From the NCBI RefSeq assembly GCF_031877795.1, contig NC_133933.1, forward strand, positions 73,549,730 through 73,613,729: a DNA stretch of 64,000 nt, given 5' to 3'. This DNA comes from Strix aluco. Lineage: Eukaryota; Chordata; Aves; Strigiformes; Strigidae. The first letter of the stretch is position 1, and every line of letters starts with the position of its first letter. The position numbers and the translations under genes were made by a program. A model generated the notes under the pieces. The model saw nothing but the letters and a program-made list of their open reading frames with translations. It made no database searches and was not told where the DNA came from. Shown here piece by piece: positions 13,101-22,994 of the stretch.

Positions 13101-16100
13101 TCAGCAGTTCCGGGAGCCTGTTTTCCACTTGGCTGCCCCTTCTGCACTCACCAACACTTATGCCACGCTGATCTCATAATCCTAGAAGGTGTTTATGTCA
13201 CAGAAAGCAGTCAAGAATCTTTGTAAGACATTTTTCTGCAGTTGGAACATACAGGTAAGATTAACATCATTCATTGATGTTAAAGTCCTTATATCTTGGC
13301 TACATATAGCACAAAACTATTTAGAAACATTTTTTAAAAATGGCTGACATTAAAGTTCAAGCTATTTTCTCATTATTTCTATGATCCTTTAGCCATCGTC
13401 ATGTGTTCCGCTTTGCAAGGCTCCTTTAGTGAAAATCAATCTGGTCCTACAGCCCCCTCTCCTGTGCATTTATTATTAGTGCAAGAAATTCAGCAATTTG
13501 GTCAGCTCTGTAACATTTGTTTCTTGCATACTTACGTAGGGACTTAAAAGTTTGCTCATTATTCCATGTTTGAACAGTTGGTAACTAGTAGTGGATTTGT
13601 AGTCATTGCACCTCAGTGCATTAAGGGAGTACTATTAAAGTGAGGAGCTAAAAAGGAGGTGGAAACAGCTACATTTCTTTTAAAATCTTATGAAGGGACA
13701 GATCAGCACCTGCTGGGTTATTCAGAAATGTCTGATCAGGTTAAGTATCTAATTTTCAAAGGGAGTTTGTTAGAACCTGTTTATGCTTATTAGTCTGTCT
13801 ACTAAATGCCAGCCTTCACCCTGGGGATTCTAAACACCTTTGAAAGTCTGTTGGAGAAGAGCTGCATGCCTAGGCTCTGGTGGAGGCATTAAACTAGTTG
13901 AGAGCAGGATTTCATTTTTCAGTGTCGCTCCAAGGTCAATCAGAACTTGCCTAGTAGAATCAGAGATTAAACCAGAGATTAATGAGGAAGCTATCATATT
14001 TTAGGTAAAAGCTGAAGCTAATTTTGTAGTTGCATTTACTGTGCTGATGGCTTTCCTTCAAAAGCTGTCTCTGCCAGGGAGTCTGACCTCTCTGTCACAC
14101 ACAGTTTGGTCAATACTGTCATTGCAGCATCCTTCACCCTGGCAGCACAATAGGCAGCACAACGGTAGCAAGCTCCCGGCCAGCCGATAACTGGTGGAGC
14201 CTTTTGTTTCCTGGCTGAAGCTTCTCTTATGTACCAAATTCATCCCAATTTACTACCTTACTTATTCTCCCATTGTTTTCATGGGATGCTTATGTCTGTG
14301 ACATACAGATACATACAACAGAGCTGGTGCCGTGTGCCTTCTCAGGTCTGGAGCTGTCCCAGCTTGCAAATAACTGTTAGAAGTAGGTAATATCTGTAAC
14401 ATTATATGCAACTACTGCTTGGGTCAACAGAGCTACCTTAACTCTTAGCTTGGTGGCAACAGTATTACTTAGTACTGTTCAGTATTACTCAGCCTAAAAC
14501 AGACTCCAGCCAGACTGAGAGACTTCTAACCCATTGTTATATACACTCCTTATAATAAAGTTAAATCCAGGATTCCCACAGAAAGACCCATCTTGCTGAT
14601 AGAAAGATCAAAAAAGAGAGTGAGAAACAGAGTGCCAGTGGATGAGGTGATGTAAGGTTGGAAGAAGAAAGTGTCATTTGGTCTTTCTGCAAGCTTGGCC
14701 CTGGTTGTCTCGTGACGGCTAACCAGAAGAGAAAGATGTTGGGCACAGTGAGTGCCCAGCAGTGAGCAACTGGATTTAAATGCCCTGGTCATGATCACAT
14801 AAACTCTGTGATGGAGGGTGGTACAGAATCCATTTCCAAGCTTTGAAGCTGACAGAACCAGGACAATGTTCAGTTCCTTTTCCTATGAGACCACCCTGTC
14901 TCTTCCTGCAACTGCCAGCCTCATTCACTACACACTGTTTCAGTTCTGCAGCAGCAGATTTGTTATGATACCACTGCCATTCACCACACCATCCCTCAGA
15001 GGTCTGTCCCTTACACTGAACTCTGCAGAAAGAAAAAAGAGTGGAGGAACAAATATGGAAAACAGAGGTGAAATAATGTCTTTTCCCTTTTCTTAAATCC
15101 TACAAAACCCTGGCAGAAGGACTGCAGAGAAACTGCAGAGAAAATATTATACAGTTGCTGTAGCCCAAAATGGGAAAAGATTTTTCCTTCTGAAGCCATG
15201 ACATTTCAAATCTGGTAAATAAGGAAAAGCTACAAGGAGATATGGTGTAACCGCTGCAGGTGAGATATTCAAATTATTTGGCTAAAAACTCAACAGTCTT
15301 TGCTGTACTTATGGGTTTGTGATGGTCTTATAATTTGACCAAGTTTGGAGGAATTTTTCATATGAATTATCAAAGATAGCATGTTGAGACCAGTCCTCAC
15401 CTAAGACCTCAGCATCACTATAGTGTCTCAATAAAGAGTTGTAATGACATTTCTAATAACAATAAACACAATGTCATGAGTTCATTTTTTTGATGCATAA
15501 AAAAAGTTTTATCTGGGTGGAAATTTTAAACAGAAAGTTTCTTAATGCTTTAATCAGCTGAAATAAGCTCTCTCTGATAGGAAGATTTGGGTACATCTAG
15601 CTACACCAATACCACCAGCCCTGCTTATCTGGCTTCACAAACCAACAAACTGTATCAACAGAGCTGCACCCACGTACTCACCTACTGCCAAAGAGGGTTC
15701 ATTTTATAGCTATTGAACAAGCAGACTGGCATGTCTTACTGCACATTTTCTGCAGAATAGCATACTTTGTAGATATATCTGTTCTAGTCTAAAACAAGAT
15801 TATCTCTTAGATATGTTATACATTTTGCAATTCAAATAGTCTTGCCTTTCTGAAATACCCTTGTGCAAAACACTATGTCTGTAGAGCACAGTTGTTAAAA
15901 AGAAGTCAGCTTTTGAAAATAGTCACTCTTATGGGAAAAAAGGGAAACAAAAGCATTTATCTTCACCATTAGTGGTAGAAGCAGTATTGCAGATTAAAGT
16001 TTCAGCATTTGTCCGTAAGGAATTTGGGTTCTGACTGTATCAGTTTGAAATAGAGGGGCCAGCTGCACTCCTAAATGTGTTTTTTTCTTGCAATATACGG

Positions 16101-16108
16101 TTTATAAC
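10171..16108. other. Unique non-coding stretch
   Basis: About 5.9 kb with no recognised gene or transposon. A 19-bp tandem duplication lies at 11905-11942. Short open frames (for example 10651-10944 plus and 14818-15096 plus) show no domain and are treated as chance. Confidence 0.55.
11905..11942. repeat. 19-bp tandem duplication
   Basis: The unit GCAATGGAGAAAGTACCTT occurs twice in a row without a mismatch and is followed by a partial third start (GCAATGG). It is a young local slippage product. Confidence 0.9.
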
Positions 16109-16705
16109 TGTTGTGGTTTAACCCCAGCTGGAAAGTAAGCACCACACAGCCGCTTGCTCACTCCCTCTGCCCCAGCAGGATGTGGGGAAGAGAATTGGAA
16201 GGGCAAAAGTGAGAAAAGGCATGGGTTGAGACAAGAACAGTTTAATAATGATAATATAATAATAATGATGATGATGATGATATTGTAATGAAAAGGAAGA
16301 TAACAAACAGAGACAAATAAAACCCAGGAAAGACAAGTGATGCAAATGAAAACAATTGCTCACCACCAACTGACTGATGCCCAGTCAGTCCCCGGGCAGC
16401 GGCACCCCCACCAACCTTCCCCCTAGTTTATTGCAGAACATGATTTCATATGGTATGGAATACCCCTTTGGTCAGTTGGGATCAGCTGTCCCAGCTATAC
16501 CTTCTCCCAGCTTTTTGTGAACCCCCAGCCTACTTGCTGCCAGGGTGGTGTGAGGAGCAGAAAAAGACTTAACTCTGTGTAAACACTGCTCAGCAACAAC
16601 TAAAACATCCATGAATTATCAACATAGTTTCTAGCACAAATCAAAAACTTATCCCCATACTAGCTACTATGAAGAAAATTAACTACCCCAGGCAAACCCG
16701 GCACA
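16109..16705 (-). repeat. 3' LTR of the minus-strand ERV
   Basis: On the plus strand this LTR runs TGTTGTGGTTTAACCCC to CCCGGCACA; in element orientation it starts TGTGCCGGG and ends CCACAACA. It is adjacent to the polypurine tract, which marks it as the 3' LTR. It contains an ATAATG/GATGAT microsatellite at about 16246-16284 at the same place as in the other copies of the family, and the CAATAAACTAGGGGG box that replaces the family's TATAAA. Confidence 0.93.
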
Positions 16706-16720
16706 TTCTCCACCCCTTAT
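16706..16720 (-). promoter_or_regulatory. Polypurine tract (plus-strand priming site)
   Basis: On the minus strand the sequence ATAAGGGGTGGAGAA lies directly against the 3' LTR start TGTGCC. It is purine-rich with two pyrimidine positions. In retroviruses this tract escapes RNase H and primes plus-strand DNA synthesis. Its place fixes the element's orientation. Confidence 0.8.
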
Positions 16721-17065
16721 TCCATAACATTTATGTCATTCTCAGATCCCATCCTATCTAATACATCCTCATTAACCACCAGTCCCCTTCCCATCCTTTG
16801 ATACAACACACAGATGTCATTCCCTTAGTCTATGGACTAATGGACTACCCCTGTAAAGTGTCTGTAAAATGTCCATAAATGTCCACAAACATCCACAAAA
16901 TTGAGTTGATTTAGTCCATGATTTTGGGCTCCATCTGTTATGGTGGTCACTCAGGACAGGAGAGGTGGTGTGTTACGTGGAGTTATTGGGCACCAAAATC
17001 AGCTCAGGTTGAGTCATTACTGCATTTGCACTGCTTCTTGTAAGGCTTGTCCTCCTTTGGTTCAG

Positions 17066-17279
17066 ATGGTTCCTGCTATAGTAATTCCTACAACATGCAA
17101 CTCAAACCATGGGTCACAACAATTTAAAGGTATATCCATTACATCTCCACCCCTGGTCCCTTTGGGCCAGGTTATAGGGTTTAGCATTGCAGTGAACTCC
17201 TTCCCTTGCTCCTAGCCTGGCTAGCAACAGGAGGTTCCTGCTATAGTAATTCCCATAACACACAACCCAAAACATGGAT
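17066..17279. repeat. Direct repeat of about 47 bp inside the ERV 3' region
   Basis: The string GGTTCCTGCTATAGTAATTCC and its flank occur at about 17066-17112 and again at about 17232-17279, offset about 166 bp, with several differences. The upper copy overlaps the 3' end of the integrase frame, so the lower copy is a duplicated piece of the pol end lying between pol and the polypurine tract. It could be a recombination scar or an old internal duplication shared by the family. Confidence 0.8.
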
Positions 17280-18167
17280 TATTTTCACCCAGGATTAAAT
17301 GACTTTGAGGTACACAATGGACTCTCCCATCCTTCTGCATTACCCACCCAGGTCCTTGAGCGAAAGCAATCCCACAAATAAGTTTACCCTTTCCTGAGGA
17401 AGGAGTAATCTGGACTGTTTTTCCCAACAAGTTGCTTATATGTAATACGGGGATCTTATCTCCTTCCACAGTGTGCAGGGGTTTTGATTGGGCAGAGCCA
17501 GGTCAAGTGGCAGATCCTCTAATGTTAACTAGCCAAGTGGCTTCTGGAAAATATGTATCCCAATGCTTGAATGTCCCAGCACCCATTGCTCTCCATGTAG
17601 TTTTTAACAGTCCATTGTGTAGTTCAATTTTCCCAAAGGCTAGTGCATGATAATGCATGGGATACACCCAGTCAATGCCATGCTTCTTGGACCAGGTGTT
17701 TATGAGGTTTTTCAGAAATGAGTCCTGTTGTCCAATTCATTTCTTTCAGCATAGTGTTGCCATAAAATTTGCTTTTCAAGGCCCAAGAGAACATTCTGGT
17801 CAGTGTCATGGGTCATAGAGTATGTTTCCAAACATCTAGTAGTTGCTCCCACTATTGTGAGCACATGGTGCTTACCATGGCAGGTTCATGGTAGTGTGAT
17901 ATAATCAGTCTTTCAGACTTCCCCATATTGATATTTCAGCCATCGTCCTCTATACCAAAAAGGCTTTAGATGCTTCGCTTGTTTGATTATGGTGCACCTT
18001 TGACATTCATGGATAACCTGTGCAATGGCATCAATAGTCAAGTCCACCCCTCGATCGCAATCCCATTTGTATATTGCATCCCTTCCTAAATGTCCTGATG
18101 TGTCATGGGCCCATTGAGCTATAAGTAACTCACCCTTATGTTCCCAATCCAGATCCACTTGAGCCAC
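17221..18167 (-). pseudogene. pol: ERV integrase remnant
   Basis: The N-terminal zinc-binding domain (17913-18167, minus) keeps His-x4-His in AHDTSGHLGRDA and Cys-x2-Cys in CQRC. The catalytic core between 17650 and 17910 is broken by frame changes, yet later core landmarks can still be read: an Asp in the DN(R)THF block and the Glu in GKIELHNG. The C-terminal domain reopens at 17221-17469 (HISNLLGKTVQITPSSGKGK). Integrase would have joined the viral cDNA to chromosomal DNA. The shifts and the loss of a readable first Asp block make it non-functional. Confidence 0.85.
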
Positions 18168-18202
18168 TTCAATTCTATCAGCCAGTCCACCTGCTTATTG
18201 TT

Positions 18203-18670
18203 TCAGTGTTCTTCAGTGGCACAACTCTTGGGTATGTGAGCATCTATGTGATGTACTTTCACAACCAGGTTCTCTACCCGAGCATCAATAATTTGCCATA
18301 GTTCAGCAGCCCAGATGGGTTTACCTCTGTGCTGCCAGCTGATCTGCTTCCATTTCTGTAGCCACCCCCACAGAGCATTTGCCACCAGTCATGAGTCAGT
18401 ACAGAGATAAAGTACTGGCCATTTTTCTTGTTCAGCAATATCTAAAGCCAGCTGGATGGCTTTTATCTCTGCAAACCGACTCAATTGACCTTGTCCTTCA
18501 GAATTTTCTGCAACTTGTTGTGTAGGAGTCCACACAGCAACTTTCCACCTTTGATGTTTTCCCACAATATGAAAGGATCCATCTGTAAACAGGGCATATT
18601 GCTCTTTATTTTCTGGTATTTTATTATACAGAGGGACCTCTTCAGCACAAGTCACCTCCACTGGTGACAC
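18203..18670 (-). pseudogene. pol: ERV RNase H remnant, one in-frame stop
   Basis: RNase H degrades the RNA strand during reverse transcription. Motifs in order on the minus strand are ALFTDGS (first catalytic Asp), FAEIKAIQLAL (catalytic Glu), YLCTDS (third Asp) and, after a stop, VHHIDAHIPKS (the His/Asp block near the end). The stop at 18389-18391 is TGA directly after TDS, where a Trp codon (TGG) is expected. Apart from this stop and at least one frame change on the RT side, the domain is well preserved in sequence. Confidence 0.88.
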
Positions 18671-18959
18671 TGAAGTTTGGGCTCTCTGGCCAGTCCATCA
18701 TCACTTCCAGGATTTCTGGGCAGTCAGGGTTTCCTATTCGAGCTTGTTGCATTATCAGTGCCACCTACTTACGCCATGTAGCATCAGTCGCATGATGAGC
18801 GCAGGCAATCAAAGGTGCCAAAAGGAGCTGTGCTTCAGTAACAACTGCTTCTGAAGCAGCTTGAATTCCTTCATATGCTGCTAATATTTCTTTTTCAGTT
18901 TGAGTGTAACTGGCTTCAGATGCCCTATATCCCTGGCTCCAAAATCCTAAAGGTCAGCA

Positions 18960-19708
18960 TCAAGTTTCTACAGGTGCTTTCTGCCAGAGGCTCCAGGTGG
19001 GGCTGTTATCCCTGGCTGAGGTGTAAAGTATGTTTTTCACATCTTGTCCTGTCTGGACTGGCCCAAGTGCTACTGCATGAACTATCTCCCATTTAATTTG
19101 TTCAAAGGCTTGCTGCTGCTCAGAGCCCCATTCAAAGTCGTTCTTCTGGGTCACTTGGTAGAGAGGGTTTATGATCAGATTATAACCTGGAATATGGATT
19201 CTCCAGAAACCCATGACACCTAAGAAAGCTTGTGTTTCTTTTTCGTTAGTTGGTGGAGACATAGCTGTTTCTTTATTGATCACATCCATTGGGATATGAC
19301 GACACACATCTTGCCATTTTATTCCTAAAAACTGGATTTCTGGTGCTGGTAATTTGACCTTAGTTTGTTTTACAGCAAAACCAGTTTTCAAAAGTATCCA
19401 GATTATTCTTCTCCCTTTCTGAAACACTTAGTTCTCTGTGTTGCCCACATAATGATGTCATCAATATCCTGCAGGTGTTCGGGACCTTCACCTTGTTCCA
19501 ATGCAGTCTGTATCAATCCATGACAAATGGTAGGACTGTGTTTCCACCCCTGGGGCAGTTGATTCCAGATGTACTGGATACCCCTCCACATGGAAGAAAA
19601 CTGTGGCCTGCACTCGGCTTCCAGAGGGATCAAGAAAAACACAATGATATCAGTTGTTGCATACCATTTGGTGGCTTTTGACTCCAGTTCATATTGGAGT
19701 CCTGGCAT
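18960..19708 (-). pseudogene. pol: ERV reverse transcriptase remnant
   Basis: Two overlapping minus-strand frames cover the palm, thumb and connection. The upper frame (19403-19708) has WNQLPQGWKHSPTICHG and the catalytic block LQDIDDIIMWA. The usual Tyr of YIDD is Asp here, while both catalytic Asp residues remain. A frameshift near 19403-19427 moves the reading to the lower frame (18960-19427), with IQFLGIKW and ETQAFLGVMGFWRIHIPGY of the thumb, then the connection (NSPTWSLWQKAP). HSPTICHG places it near ERV-L. The fingers region above 19708 is present only in broken frames up to about 20070. Confidence 0.9.
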
Positions 19709-20071
19709 GTCTGGTACAGCAGCACTCAGCGGCAGTGTGACTTCATTCAGGCCTCAATAGTTCACTGTTAGCCTCCACTCTCCATTAGATTTTTGCACTG
19801 GCCATGTGGGACTGTTAAAGGGTGAATGAATTTTACTGATCACTCCTTGACTCTCTGGTCACCAGATCAACTTATGGATGGAAACCAGGGAGTCTCAATT
19901 GGTGCAATATTTTAACCGGTGCATTGTCATGGTAGTAATTGGCACCTGCTGTTCTTTAACCTGCAGCAACCCCACCACAGATGGATTGTCTGAGAGACCA
20001 GGCAAGTTAGACAGCTGTTTAATCTTCTCTGTACTCAAGGCAGCTATACCAAAAGCTCATTGGTAGCGTTT

Positions 20072-20332
20072 TCAGTCTTTGAAATACCCTCTCCTGAGGT
20101 AGTCTATGCCAAGGATACATGGAGCCTCTGGACCAGTCACAATACAATGGTTTTGCCACTCACTCCCTGTTATGCTTACCTCAGCCTCCAAAACAAACAG
20201 TTCTTGGGATCCTCCCATCATTCCAGATATACAGATGGATTCTGCCCCTTTGTAATCTGATGGTATTAGAGTACACTGTGCAGCGGTGTGCACTAGAGTT
20301 TTATAATCCTGTGGGGCTGATGTGCCAGCCAT
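20072..20332 (-). pseudogene. pro: ERV protease remnant with damaged active site
   Basis: This 86-codon minus-strand frame is a retropepsin-type aspartic protease, which would cleave Gag and Gag-Pol. It shows the ILGIDYL block typical of the C-terminal part of these enzymes (residues about 73-79). The region that should hold the Asp-Thr/Ser-Gly-Ala active site reads LVHTAAQCTLIPSDY, so the catalytic Asp is His and the Gly is Ala. The copy cannot be an active protease even though the frame is open. It lies between gag and RT, as expected for a retrovirus. Confidence 0.8.
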
Positions 20333-20397
20333 CTAATCCACACAGTCCAGTAAACCCGGTTGACCCTTTTCTCTGCCTGACCAAAGGCAGGGCCTCT

Positions 20398-21572
20398 CTA
20401 TTCCTGGTTGGAGTCGTCATTGCTTGATTTTTGTAACTGCAAAGCAGAAGTCCCTTCATCAGGGTCAAAAATATGATCAGCCCTTCTGCTCTGCCCAACA
20501 GACACTGGAGCAGTAATTTTCCTGGATAGATGCTTTTTGGCTGTTGTTTTTCCTTGCAGTTCCTGTACCCAAGCTTCTAGTCTCCAGGTAGGTTCATAAT
20601 CCCACTTCCTCATGTCCTCCCCCTGGTCACACAGGAAGAACCACAAGGTTGCATGTGGTGTGCACCACCAGTACCCTTTCACTTGAACAGAAAAAGGCTG
20701 ACTCTTAATAGCTGAGGCTTTGGTTGGGGTGTGTGAAGAAGATCTACCCTTCTTGTCTTGCTCAGACATTTTTTGGGTCAGTCTGTCCACAGCTGACACA
20801 GGCCCACATGGAGGAAGACAGATTATCTTTATATTCTTGGAGTTGTCTGGCCAGTTCATCTATAGTTGGTGTCTCTGTGCAGGTCCATTTCATTATCGCC
20901 TGGATGTGAGCATATGATATCGATGCATTTTGTACAAACTTTCACCACATGGACCATGTGCACCAGATTTCATCTGGGTCTTCGGATGCCTGGTCATTAT
21001 CCAGGTTGTTGTAGATCACCTCCAACATGGCTAAGTCCCTCAGATACTGGATACCTCCCTTAGTGTTGGTCCATTTGCTCCAGGAATTTCCAGGTTCTTC
21101 CTTGAAGGGATATCAGTCCTTCACACTTGACAGGAGTCACCACCAAAGACTGAAGACTTCTGTTTTTTTTCCAATCCCTTCATCAGTGGTCTTATCCTCA
21201 GCAATGTATCCCAGCTGTCGGTCTTCCTTATTCTCTATTTCCTGACTAGTGACCCCAATATCCCGGCATCAGAGTAACCAACTGAGAAATATCTCACCTG
21301 GTTGAAGGCTAAAATCTTTTCGCATACCTTGCAGCTCACTTAGGGATAGGGATCAGGTGGTTTCTGTCTCATTTATGATGTCAGTCTCTTCGTCCTCCTG
21401 TTCTTGTGACTGCTCTGATGCAGAACAGGCTGCCTCTTCTGATTCTTTTTCCTGCTCCCTTTTAGGAGAAGCTTCTTCATCTCACTAAAGGAGCTGCCTT
21501 CCACTTCCATTGTTTCTTTGTAGCTATAAGGGCAACTGATATAGTGTCTGCTTTAGCTGTAGTGTCTATTAG
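20398..21572 (-). pseudogene. gag: ERV gag remnant (capsid and 3' part)
   Basis: Fragmented minus-strand frames fill the space between the hydrophobic frame and protease. The best preserved is 20398-20859, with WKLEAWVQELQGK-like and KWDYEPTWRL segments and a charged tail. Above it, shifted frames at about 20870-21070 carry capsid-like text such as YLRDLAMLEVIYNN and DEIWCTWSMW. No clean CCHC zinc knuckle was seen. The assignment to gag rests on position and general character, since gag is poorly conserved; several stops and shifts break it. Confidence 0.65.
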
Positions 21573-21751
21573 TTTGTTTTCCGTCTCTTCTCCCTGAGAG
21601 TGCTACATAATATTGAGTGGTATTCGGTAGATGCTGGCCAGGGCCCAGTGCCATGTGGTAAGCTGTGCCTCTTTGGAATAGCCATGGCAGTTTCTTTTTT
21701 CAAGCATTCTGTCACTTCATCAGGATCCTGTAGTTGTTCCTGAGTGAAGTT

Positions 21752-22294
21752 TCAGACCACTGGAGGTAGTAAGTTCTCTAGATACCTGCCCATATTCTCC
21801 CACATTCCCTGACATCCATGACCATACTCTTGCACAGCCAGGGTCATATTCCTAAGTTCCTTGTTAACCTTAGACAAAACTCGAGCAATATTCCCAAGAA
21901 ACATCAATAGAAGTATTTTAACTACCCAAGGATGTTCAAGATACTGAGAAATTATTGTAACAAGGGAAAAAACATCACAGAAGAAGGTAGCGAATATGCC
22001 ATTCTGTATTTGCTCCACAAAAAACCTCTCAGAGGAAGAAATATAATTGTTAGTTGTCTCCATGAGATGGTACCTGAAGTACAGTAATGGCTTCAGGACA
22101 GAGCCCAAATACCAGATTAAGCTCAAGGTCAGTGTTTTAACAACAAATCTCCCAGGCAAAACATCACTAATCACTACAGAGCACATCAAACTGCAAAAGC
22201 CAACACTAATCTTTAACATGTATAGCAAAAAAAAGAGCATGGTGCAGATCAGATAAACTAATATCGAGAACAGATGAATCGATATTGTGACCAC
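21752..22294 (-). CDS. Hydrophobic 180-codon frame at the ERV gag 5' end
   Basis: The ATG is at 22294, about 70 nt downstream of the primer site, and the frame is open for 180 codons inside an otherwise decayed element. Hydrophobic segments lie near residues 4-27, 29-46, 51-73, 100-115 and 124-140, so several membrane passes are plausible. A polar C-terminal part (KVNKELRNMTLAVQEYGHG) follows. After the TGA at 21752-21754 the same frame stays open for a further 60 codons, to a TAA at 21569-21571. This suggests that the hydrophobic part was once the N-terminus of a longer gag-region protein. Retroviral Gag normally starts with a soluble matrix domain, so this arrangement is odd. Function unknown; env origin is unlikely at this position. 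Confidence 0.45.
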   Translation of the reverse strand: MVTISIHLFSILVYLICTMLFFLLYMLKISVGFCSLMCSVVISDVLPGRFVVKTLTLSLIWYLGSVLKPLLYFRYHLMETTNNYISSSERFFVEQIQNGIFATFFCDVFSLVTIISQYLEHPWVVKILLLMFLGNIARVLSKVNKELRNMTLAVQEYGHGCQGMWENMGRYLENLLPPVV

Positions 22295-22361
22295 AACTGT
22301 TAACAGATATAAATCCCTTCTAATATACTCTGGTCAATCTGTTATTATCTCAACACTTTGA

Positions 22362-22379
22362 GCCCCATGTTGGGCACCA
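22362..22379 (-). promoter_or_regulatory. Primer binding site, tRNA-Lys(1,2)-like
   Basis: On the minus strand the 18 nt read TGGTGCCCAACATGGGGC, starting 8 nt after the 5' LTR. They differ from the tRNA-Lys1,2 complement TGGCGCCCAACGTGGGGC at two positions, and both changes are C-to-T or G-to-A at CpG sites. This is the site where a host tRNA would prime minus-strand DNA synthesis. Confidence 0.8.
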
Positions 22380-22387
22380 AAAAGGAC

Positions 22388-22994
22388 TGTCATGTTTTAA
22401 CCCCAGCCAGCAACTAAACACCACACAGCCGCTCACTCACTCCCCCTGCCCCAGCAGGATGGGGGGAAGAGAACTAGAAAGGTAAAAGTGAGAAAGCTCA
22501 TGGGTTGAAATAAGAACAGTTTAATAATTGAAATAAAATAATGATAACAATAATAATAATAATAACAAAATTGTAATGAAAAGAATAATGAGAGAGAGAG
22601 AAATAAAACCCAGGAAAGACAAGTGATGCAAATTAAAACAATTTTTCACCACCAGCAACTGACTGATGCCCAGTCAGTCCCGAAGCAGCGGCCCTCTGCC
22701 CAACCTCCCCCCTAGTTTATTGCTGAGCATGACACCATATGGTATGGAATACCCCTTTGGTCAGTTGGGGTCAGCTGTCCCAGCTGTGTGTCTTCCCAAT
22801 ATTTTGTGCATCCCCAGCCTGCTCACTGGTGGGGTTGTGTGAGAAGCAGAAAAGTCCTTGACTCTGTGTAAGCACTGCTCAGCAGTAACTAAAACATCCC
22901 TGAATTGTCAACAGTTTCCAGCACAAATCCAAAACTTATCTCCATACTAGCTACTATGAAGAAAATTAACTTTGCCCCAGTCAAAACCAGCACA
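22388..22994 (-). repeat. 5' LTR of the minus-strand ERV
   Basis: On the plus strand it runs TGTCATGTTTTAACCCC to AAACCAGCACA; in element orientation it starts TGTGCTGG and ends ACATGACA. It is adjacent to the primer site. It contains an ATAATAATAAT microsatellite at about 22540-22566, an ATTAAA-type polyadenylation motif near 22530, and the altered promoter box at 22716. It is roughly 83-87% identical to the 3' LTR by eye. Confidence 0.93.
22716..22721 (-). promoter_or_regulatory. Degenerate TATA position of the ERV 5' LTR
   Basis: On the minus strand this is CAGCAATAAACTAGGGGG, where the LTR fragment at 40043 reads CAGCATATAAAGCTGGGGG. The TATAAA box has become AATAAA by loss of bases. The promoter is therefore probably weak, and the same string could act as a premature polyadenylation signal. 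Confidence 0.55.

Larger units (their letters stand above)
16109..22994 (-). mobile_element. Two-LTR endogenous retrovirus, ERV-L-like, env-less
   Basis: Two LTRs of about 600 bp in the same orientation enclose about 5.7 kb. Read on the minus strand the order is 5' LTR, tRNA-Lys-like primer site, hydrophobic gag-region frame, gag, protease, RT, RNase H, integrase, polypurine tract, 3' LTR. The RT block HSPTICHG is typical of ERV-L-type pol. Only about 500 bp separate the integrase end from the polypurine tract, which leaves no room for env. The flanking bases ATAAC (16104-16108) and ACAAC (22995-22999) fit a 5-bp target duplication with one change. The LTRs are roughly 83-87% identical by eye and the genes are broken, so the copy is old and cannot be autonomous. 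The lineage label is an inference from motifs; a betaretroviral-like primer site makes it mixed. Confidence 0.92.

Noticed and set aside
17221..17650. env remnant between integrase and the 3' LTR
   Set aside because: The space holds only the integrase C-terminal end and a duplicated copy of it; nothing resembling an envelope protein was seen.
20119..20427. 102-codon plus-strand frame in the ERV
   Set aside because: Antisense shadow of the protease and gag region, which is clearly coded on the minus strand.
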